6,633 nucleotides of DNA from a bacterium (GTDB lineage Bacteria; CSSED10-310; JAJRTK01). Shown here piece after piece: positions 6,330 to 6,633 of this stretch. The stretch is taken from assembly GCA_024278345.1 (NCBI GenBank), contig JAJRTK010000439.1, forward strand, positions 1 through 6,633, written 5' to 3'. The position numbers and the translations under genes were made by a program. The notes under the pieces are model-generated. The model had not been told where the DNA came from. It saw only the letters and a list, made by a program, of their open reading frames with translations, and made no database searches. Position 1 is the first letter of the stretch. Every line of letters begins with the position of its first letter.

Positions 6330-6633
6330 CTACTGGGATGGGAAGGCCCCCACACCCATGGGCCGCTCCGCCAAGACCGCTTCCTCAAGATGGAACAGCT
6401 TCCACCGGAGGTCCAGGGAATCCCACCCGCAGACCGGGGTTCCTCCCGCGACAAACGGAGCATTTCCCAAGGCCTCCCTCCATTCTACCATCGACAGACC
6501 AGCATCCCGAATCAGATGGATCAAGCGAAGGGTCTTCAGGCTGTCGAACCAGGTGTGGAGGCGGCGGCCCAGAACGACGGCGCACCGGCAAGCCTCCAAG
6601 GCCTGTTCCACCTGCCCAAAAACGCGCAACCCC
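6330..6633 (-). CDS. C-terminal part of an unrecognised protein (runs off the window edge)
   Basis: The frame is open from the right edge to a TAG at 6332-6330, giving about 100 residues. Third codon positions are mostly G or C, as in the kinase gene, which supports real coding. A TTG at 6629 could be read as a start but has no visible ribosome binding site, so I take this as the end of a longer protein. The sequence begins LRVFGQVEQALEACRCAVVL, is mixed hydrophobic and charged, is rich in Trp (WFDSLK, EWREAL, GWDSLDLRW), and seems globular with likely helices (FDSLKTLRLIHLIRDAG). It has no membrane segment or motif I can assign. It is transcribed in the same direction as the kinase gene but ends 195 bases before it, so a shared operon is possible but not shown. 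Function unknown. Confidence 0.55.
   Translation of the reverse strand, partial: GLRVFGQVEQALEACRCAVVLGRRLHTWFDSLKTLRLIHLIRDAGLSMVEWREALGNAPFVAGGTPVCGWDSLDLRWKLFHLEEAVLAERPMGVGAFPSQ

Overview
This GC-rich bacterial window holds one large intact gene, two serine tRNA genes, and a decayed accessory region. The organism cannot be named from this sequence. The 1332-residue Ser/Thr kinase-ATPase-TPR protein, the high G+C and the multi-hairpin repeat would suit a large-genome environmental lineage such as Acidobacteriota or Myxococcota/Deltaproteobacteria. That placement is a guess from gene style, not from a marker gene.

Layout from left to right. Bases 1-195 form a non-coding element: a 21-bp perfect inverted repeat at its two ends encloses four consecutive GC-rich hairpins. 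Bases 196-556 show no gene I can recognise. Bases about 557-778 (+) encode the C-terminal catalytic part of a tyrosine recombinase. It has lost its N-terminal half, and a TAG stop sits where the catalytic tyrosine should be. Bases about 794-1380 (+) hold a broken AbiEii/AbiGii-type nucleotidyltransferase (DUF1814-like toxin), readable only by switching through three frames. A strong hairpin with a short T-run follows at 1386-1416. Two tRNA-Ser genes (GCU and UGA anticodons) lie on the minus strand at 1536-1769. A 366-bp non-coding stretch separates them from the kinase gene (2136-6134, minus). A further minus-strand reading frame enters from the right edge (6330-6633), probably the end of an unrecognised protein.

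How the parts relate. The recombinase remnant, the toxin remnant and the hairpin element, all beside serine tRNA genes, look like the eroded end of a tRNA-associated genomic island (inference). The kinase gene is independent of this. It has its own strong ribosome binding site and encodes a soluble sensor/transducer of the PknK-like kind: N-terminal Hanks-type kinase, AAA_16/STAND-like ATPase, then roughly a dozen TPR units for protein binding. Two ATPase motif positions deviate from the usual pattern. I saw no CRISPR array and no complete new multi-gene system. The most notable items are the multi-hairpin element, the recombinase whose nucleophile codon has become a stop, and the kinase's unusual Walker motifs.
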